Shown one piece after another: positions 43,879 to 49,752 of a stretch of 49,752 nt of DNA. The stretch covers positions 1 to 49,752 of the forward strand of contig LRSR01013735.1 in the NCBI GenBank assembly GCA_001579985.1, in the 5' to 3' direction. Numbering within the stretch: position 1 is the first letter of the stretch; each line of letters opens with the position of its first letter. This DNA comes from Hypsibius dujardini. Lineage: Eukaryota > Tardigrada > Eutardigrada > Parachela > Hypsibiidae. The notes beneath the pieces are model-generated. The model saw only the letters and a program-made list of their open reading frames with translations. It was not told the DNA's origin and did not search any database. Made by a program: the position numbers and the translations under genes.

Positions 43879-45255
43879 GGTAAAACTTTTAATTCGGCTA
43901 ATGTCAAAATCGCTTTTAATTCGGCTAATTGGGGGAAGCAGGGGGCGCAAGTATCGCACTTCTCATTACCAGGTACCCGGGACAAACATCACTTGCACTC
44001 GTACAAGCAACCAAAACAACCGACCGAACTCATACTACGCAGTATTTAGCTATTTCTTGGGTTTTTTCTTTTCAACCGCTTTTATAGCCGGCCTTTTCGC
44101 CACCATTTTGCTCGTTTTCTTTGTCTCTTTCATTTTCTCGAATTTTTTTCTTTCGCTGCTGCTGCTGCAGCTTTTTTCAGTCGCTCCACAAGGCAGTGCA
44201 TACAATAACGTTCAATAATAGGAAAAACGTTGATCATTCAGAAAAAAAAGTGGTTCTTTAAAACCAAAAAAGTCGAAAATTAAAAAAGCCCAAATCCGAG
44301 GAGTTTTGCGATCGAGTCTCGATATTAGGCTGCAATTTATGGAAAGTGACGAAATTTCCGCTGTTTTGCTCTGTGGATGTGGGAACTCACAAATTGTACG
44401 GTGAAGCCAATGTGGTTGTCACAGAATTCGAAGGAGACACGTGCACGCGGCAAGCCCAGAAGGCAATCAAAACCACATGTACACTGATTTTACCACTTTC
44501 CCATTGTTTTTACGTCAATCTTTTCGTACTCGTTCTTCGCAATCTTTGTTTGAAATTTGGATTTCGAAAGTTGGACATTAAAAATTTCTTATTTTATGCA
44601 CTGCCACAAGGGCCATCCGAACACTCGATTCAGTCCAGATCCCGTGATTTTGAATGTTGCAACATCATCTGGCAAAATGCCAGCCCATTTGCCAATCTTC
44701 GAAGCTGCACACGCTACACGCTCGATTTGTCAAGAGACAATTTGTTAGCACAAGGCTACAGGCTATACAAAAAAGTGCAGTGTGCAGCATTTCATGCACA
44801 TGTGGTCTTGTGGCCAACTATTTCCGCCTCAAATCAAAACACTTTTTTGTATAGCCTGCAGCCTTGTGGTAACACATTGTCTCTTGACAAATCGAGCGTA
44901 ACGATTTTTCTGGCCAAAGATGTACGATTGCAATCAGCTGATTTGAGAAAAAGCATAAAACGCCTCGAGATGCTTTCCTTTCCCTGTGACATGGACGGCG
45001 TCGAGTGGCGCCTCTACCGCCTCAATCCCGTCTCTTTTACAGCAAAAATGTTCCTTGTTTTTTCAAAACCGTCGTCTGAACTCTACAGATGTATTCCTGC
45101 CTCTCTCTCAATTCCCTCTTGTTGGCAAAATTTTGTTTGACGTTATCAAAGTTTCAATATCTTTGCCAAATCACTGACAGCGAGAGAGCATGAAACGCAA
45201 AAAGTTAGCCGAATTAAAAGCGATTTTGCACATTAGCCGAATTAAAAGTTTTACC
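43879..45255. mobile_element. 1.38-kb non-autonomous TIR element
   Basis: About 53-bp inverted termini: GGTAAAACTTTTAATTCGGC and then TAATGT.AAAATCGC plus a second TTTTAATTCGGCTAA. Each terminus holds the motif CTTTTAATTCGGCTAAT twice (43886 and 43913; complement at 45205 and 45233). Uninterrupted family sequence is at about 39472 (CAGTCACTACTCATCATACT). A target duplication of 8-9 bp is only approximate. The 264-codon ORF inside (44346..45140) runs through a hairpin and shows no domain. Confidence 0.8.
44719..44898. repeat. 59-bp near-perfect hairpin inside the TIR element
   Basis: Arms 44719..44777 and 44840..44898 match at 56 of 59 positions with a 62-nt loop. Arm begins CGCTCGATTTGTCAAGAGAC. 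It could be a nested MITE or fold-back source of small RNA; no target duplication was identified. Confidence 0.85.
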
Positions 45256-45666
45256 TCGTACTGATCATACTGCCTTAGGTTTTTTTTGTTAAAACGCCTG
45301 TCCATGTCAGCATCCACTACAAGCCAAAAAATGAAATTTAATCTACACCCCGGAAAAGAGCAGACAAACACCAATGGCAAACCCGATCTTAATAATGGCG
45401 CAGGTCACACGTGACATTTGGGTACGTGACATTTTGGACTGATTTCTGGAAGGTTAGGATACAGATCACTTGCAAAAGGATGTCGATACCCGATTTCGCT
45501 CTATCGGTATGCTAAAAAATTAACTTCAAAAGTAAGCTCAAGAATACAGGAAAGAAGGCCGCCTTGCAAAAATGGAGGTTGTAGGAACATTTGTATGCAA
45601 TAAAACCCGATATGAAGTAGTATTATCGACTCGCTTAAAGGTTAAATAGATGAGACGATGCAAATA

Positions 45667-48600
45667 TTAACCGTATAGTCTCAAAACAGCGGTGATGGAT
45701 CCCCGACAGGTCGGACATTTTTCCTTTCCTTGGAATATCTTCTGAGCACACGGTTCGCAGAAGGTTTTATGCCCACATGGGAAGAAGGCGGTATTGGCGG
45801 GAATGTCGACACAGATGATGCATTCGGCCATTTCTAAGAAAAAACAGGAAGAGGGATTGGCGCAGTTACACATCTAATGTAATTAGTTCTTTCCCTTAAA
45901 ATACGAATATTCAGAAATAATATTTAGCTTTATTAAATCGGTAAATAACTTGTATTTACTTTAAGCATTTTGTATATTCATACAGTTCTTTTCTTAAAGA
46001 AAACATCATACAGCCTAATTCTCCAGTTCAGTTGGCAGAGTTCCGAACTCAGTGTGTCGATCGAAATTTATGTAAACTGGTTCGTCAACCAGTTTAATCT
46101 CAAAAAAGATGGTTTTTTAATAAACAAACAGAACCGTAACTAGCGATTAGTATATTCTGTTCGAAAATACAATTTCTCTAGAGAATGTTTGAAAGCGAAC
46201 AAAATGATCAGCCAACTAATTAGTTTTGTATTTAGCAATTATTTGTGTAACTAGTTTTTCCCAACCGAACATAGCCTTGTTCCCTGCAAACATACACCTA
46301 TGGCAAGATGACTTTTTCAGCCCACAACCATTCACTACGCCATTCAGCCCATGCGTCCACATACAATGGGTTGACCTCAAGAAATGTTTGCTTGACTCAG
46401 TTACGCATTTCTCGTTTGAAAACGAGGAGATATCTGTGTATCCTCTAGCTTGACGCTGCGGAATGAAAAACGGCGTTTTCAGGTTGTTATTTCACAAGTC
46501 CATTTTGTGTGGGCGCATGGGCTGGGTGAATGGGTGAGTGCGTGTGGGTGTGGGCTGAAGAAGTAACCTTGCCATAGCTGTATCTGGCAAGCTGATCCTT
46601 CTTACCTTGTGGCGGCGCTGACGTTTTCGAAGCAGCCACCGCAACTCCTTCCGAGGGATTGGATCCTTGATGCTTCCGAACTATGGCTTCCCGTCGTGCC
46701 CTTCTCATATCTTCAGCATAAATGAAGTCGGTTTTTAATTTGAGCAACATCTCCATTGCCTGCTCGACATTTGAATCCACCCCTTCCACGCTAATCAGGA
46801 CCTCTTTCGACTGTGTGTCCTCCGAAAATGTCAACACAACGTGGGAACTTTCTACGTGAAGCCTCAACGTTAGCTGCCGATCTTTTGGTGCGTCTTGGAA
46901 GAAATTCCCCGGGAAACGAACGATCACACTCACGACCCGCAACTTGATCGTCCGAACAGCGTCTGTAACTGCGGCTTGGTTGAGGCCTGTCACGAGGTAC
47001 GTCTTCTGCTTCGCCGGACGTTGGTCGTAATCCTCACTTGACAAGCCATCCGTATCCAGCGGTGTCACGAAAAAGTTTAGTTCTAAATTAATTAAATGTT
47101 TTAGCAAATTAATTTAGGATTATCAATTATTGTGCCACTAACGAGGACTAGTAATTTAGTTTTAATCAAATTACTTTGAGTAAATGTTAGCTTTTCCACC
47201 TAGATCTTCATTAGGTGCCATTTCTTAGTTCAGTTTATTTGAGAAAATAAAAAATAAAGATCAAACAGTTAGCCCCAAAAGTTTAAGTTTCTTTTTAATT
47301 AGTCTTTTTAATTAGAGACTCAAAAGTTTAAGTTTCTTTTTAATTAGTCTTTTTAATTAGAGACTCAAAAGTTTAAGTTTAATTCCCTACCAGTGACTGC
47401 GGTGATTCCCGGGAGATTTCTCGCCGTCTGGAGATGTTTTTCGTGTTTTTCCGCCCCAATCTGTAGGATCAAATTTGTTGGGACCACAGTCAACGTTGCT
47501 GTGGGTGGGGCTGAATACGCGGGAGGTTGGCCCGTAAGTAGTAGCGGCGGTTTAGCCGGATTTTCTTGTTTAGGTGGAGCTGAAGGCGCGGGACGTTGGT
47601 TCGTAGATGGTGGCGGAATTGGTGGCCCAGCTCCGAGCTTTGACGCCACGACGATCTCCTGTGGTACCCGGACCCTAAAATAGTGTCAATTAATAGACAA
47701 AATGTCGACGATTAAAAAAGTTCAAATCCGAAGAGATTTGCGTTCACCCCCTCGATATTAGGGGGACTTTTGCGCCCAAGGGGGGAGGGGCGGGTCTTGA
47801 ACGGCGGGCGACAAATGGAAAGCACTTTTCTGCTTGCTAATGCAGACACAGTTGAAAAAACGCGAAACACGTACGGGGAAAGCGTCTAATTATCCCAATA
47901 CTGTGTGAAAGTGCCAATAGGATATCCACTGTGTTTTAAGGTGCTATCAAGGATAGGTGCTATCCTTGAAGAGAACGGCCAGATTCAAACCGAACTTGGC
48001 GGGCTCAGAATTGCCAACTTAACAAACTAAGCGCTAAGGCTAACAACGGTTAAATTTAGAGATCTATTCAGCGTTGAGTAAATGTTTGTGGTGATTCCAG
48101 TAGATTGGGGTCTTGGACTGGAAATCACATCTGCTGTATCAGAAACAAATATGGAAGAAAAAGACTTCCCCCTTCACTTTGTGTTACGGACCCGGGCTTG
48201 ATTGATTGATTCTTCAACACGTTTCAAATTTTTTCATCCAAACCTGTATTTTCTGGAACGCAAAATTATTTTTTAAATTTATTAGGAGAATTCTGCAAAA
48301 TGTTAGCAATATATTGGCAATTCTCAGACCAAGATGAACAACGTGAAAAAATTTAATCCAAAAAGAGAGATCGGTGGCGCCACCAATACGAATTCTGATT
48401 ATTTGCTGCATCTATGGTTAGGCTTTCTTTTCTCGGATTTGTGTACCAGTATTTTTTTACCGCTCGCAACAATGTTTCAAACTATATTTTTTAAGCTCGC
48501 CTAAAGACTTCTAGTAAATTAAAAAAATAAGTTTGCCTTCTAAAAAGTAAGTTCCTTACTTCTTGCAAATGGTCAGCGAAACCATAGCCAGTCATTGGTT

Positions 48601-49273
48601 ACCTTCCATCACTAGTTTTCCCCTACATTTTTAACTTTCCACGCATAATAAAGATCTCGTAAGAGGATTGACTTAGACAACGTACGGAATATTTTTGTGC
48701 ATTGGTATACGACTCCAAAAACAGCCCTGTGTTTGTTAATTTGTTGTTAACCTGCTGACCTGTTGTTAATCATCCCTTCCTTCCCCCCGTCGCCCGCACC
48801 TGCACTCGCTCTATAACCCTCTCATCCTTCTGCTGCTGTTACCCCCCCCCCTCCATCATATCGCCGCACTTTAACTTACCCTTCAACTCCTTCTGCGTTG
48901 GATCCTTGATGCGTCCGAGCTGCTGTATCCGTTTGTGCCCTTTTTACAGCTTCAGCATTATTAAAGTCGGTCAAAATCCTTTCCAGTATTTCCTTTGCCT
49001 GCTCCACATTTGAGTCCCCCCCATATATATTCACAATTTTATTGACCCCCTGAATCCCTGAGATCGCAAACTCCAAAAACACATCAAGACTTTGTACTTG
49101 CTGCTTCAACGTTAACAGCCGATCTTCTTCTGGTGCGTCTTGGAAGAATCTAGCCGGGAAAAAAATGACATTTTGTATGATCGCAAATTGGATCGTCCGA
49201 ACAGCCTCTGCAACTGCGGCTTCGTTGAGGCCTTTCACGTGGTAGTACGTAAAATCCTCGGAGCAGCTGTCAA
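45667..49273 (-). CDS. G6: family gene lacking only exon 1 within the window
   Basis: Exons 48880..49273 (KH2), 47391..47674 (P), 46606..47082 (fused Q/KH) and 45667..45833 (RING); phases 2, 1, 1, all open, about 438 codons. P is proline-rich (PPIPPPSTNQRPAPSAPP, GQPPAYSAPP) and holds a PPAY motif. The third exon starts like exon Q (ELNFFVTPLDTDGLSSEDYD) but passes at QRP into KQKTYLVTGLNQ, so Q and KH have been joined in frame by deletion of the intron between them. RING ligands are complete (ECIICVD, PCGHKTFCEPC, KCPTCRG). Exon 1 should lie to the right of the window. The best functional guess is a KH-like RNA-binding RING E3 ligase. Confidence 0.65.
46298..46585. repeat. inverted repeat beside the KH exon donor (G6 copy)
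   Basis: Left arm about 46298-46372 (CTTTTTCAGCCCACAACC, CGTCCACATACAATGGG) and right arm 46498-46585 (CCATTTTGTGTGGGCGCATG, TGGGCTGAAGAAG). Third member of the set at 5085 and 25783. Confidence 0.6.
47279..47374. repeat. 48-bp tandem duplication
   Basis: Two exact adjacent copies of a unit beginning AAGTTTAAGTTTCTTTTTAA and including TTAGAGACTCAAA, in the intron after the P exon of G6. Confidence 0.85.
48373..48384. repeat. conserved 12-bp palindrome GGTGGCGCCACC
   Basis: Perfect palindrome also at 15058..15069, 27839..27850 and 30923..30934, always in the KH2-to-P intron. Its surroundings are diverged in the 48373 copy while the 12 bp are intact. Confidence 0.75.
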
Positions 49274-49752
49274 CTGCCAAAAAAGGATGGCCAGAACTAA
49301 AATTTGGCTACTAATTATTTTGCCAGTTAAATTGTACGTGAATAAAAGACCAATACATGTAGCTGAGGATTTTCTGAACTAACGATTTAAATTAGTCGTA
49401 ACCAAAGTTAGTTGACTAAATTTTGATTTCGCCCTCAAGTTATTTGTGAAAATAAAACGTTTATTTTGATTTAATTGTATTAGAAGAAAAAAAACTAAAA
49501 ACAAGAAACTGGGGTGGCGAAAACTAGATTTAGTCAGTTAAATAATATTTTTCGTCAATCAGTTTAGGATTGTCACTTATCAGTACCATTAACGAAAACT
49601 CCTAATTTAAGTTTAAATAATTTTAGCTATTCCTCTACCTTCTTCAACTGATATTTTTTAAAATTTAATTTACTTGAGAAACTAGAAAAATTAAGATCAA
49701 ACAATCAGCATTAAAAGTTTAAGTTTCTTTTTAATTGTTTATAGTTTCGTTT
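49274..49752 (-). other. start of G6 intron 1
   Basis: No gene. Homologous to the flanks of the MULE in G3 (8448-8649 and 12983-13270) and holds the single uninterrupted target sequence at 49466..49474. Confidence 0.7.

Noticed and set aside
44346-45140. 264-codon ORF in the TIR element
   Set aside because: It crosses both arms of the 59-bp hairpin and shows no domain or codon pattern of a real protein.

Overview
The window is nuclear DNA of an intron-rich, AT-rich eukaryote, most likely an animal. Reasons: canonical GT-AG introns of 40 bp to several kb, C3HC4 RING exons resembling the C-terminal RING of MEX-3/IAP-type proteins, and metazoan-style MULE, CACTA-like, Tc1/mariner-like and hAT-like DNA transposons. 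The species cannot be named from the sequence. No rRNA, tRNA, operon or bacterial feature was seen.

The host content is one multi-exon gene family, repeated head to tail and always on the minus strand. A full copy (G3) reads: exon 1 starting at a conserved ATG (in some copies with a hydrophobic anchor); a first KH-like exon (KH2); a proline-rich exon (P); an optional phase 1-1 exon (Q); a second KH-like exon (KH); and a short terminal RING exon. Exon phases fit across all copies. From left to right: G1 (5' part, runs off the left edge), G2 (exon 1 plus broken exons), G3 (complete, 3988-13456), G4 (25064-27279, one-base frameshift), relics at 28.7-32.0 kb, G5 (short derivative with an Ala-rich 13-residue repeat, 36625-39030), G7 (broken, two RING exons, 39.9-43.2 kb) and G6 (45667-49273, exon 1 beyond the right edge). 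Each promoter-like block lies about 0.85-1 kb after the RING exon of the next gene.

Transposons fill the non-coding parts. A MULE (8650-12982) with a 9-bp target duplication lies in intron 1 of G3 and encodes a MULE/SWIM transposase, then, in the same frame after one TGA, a Ulp1-like cysteine protease. A CACTA-like element (16396-25058) inserted 5 bp after the RING stop codon of G4. It carries two divergent intron-containing genes, a Tnp2-like transposase (one in-frame TAG) and a 482-codon protein with a BEN-like C terminus, and has GGACAAA-type subterminal repeats. Smaller elements are a CAGTG-ended MITE (14056-14486), an hAT MITE (29117-29404), a TA-flanked MITE family (31278, 32892, 37595, 23718), a damaged Tc1-like element (40486-41446), a possible piggyBac-like end (28042) and a 1.4-kb TIR element (43879-45255) holding a near-perfect 59-bp hairpin.

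Other items: relics of a small secreted-protein gene at 15.5-16.0 and 36.2 kb, and an exon fragment resembling GH114/TM1410 glycosidases at 32.6 kb. The longest introns of both large transposons consist of degenerate CTGT/CCGT repeats that are always pyrimidine-rich on the sense strand.
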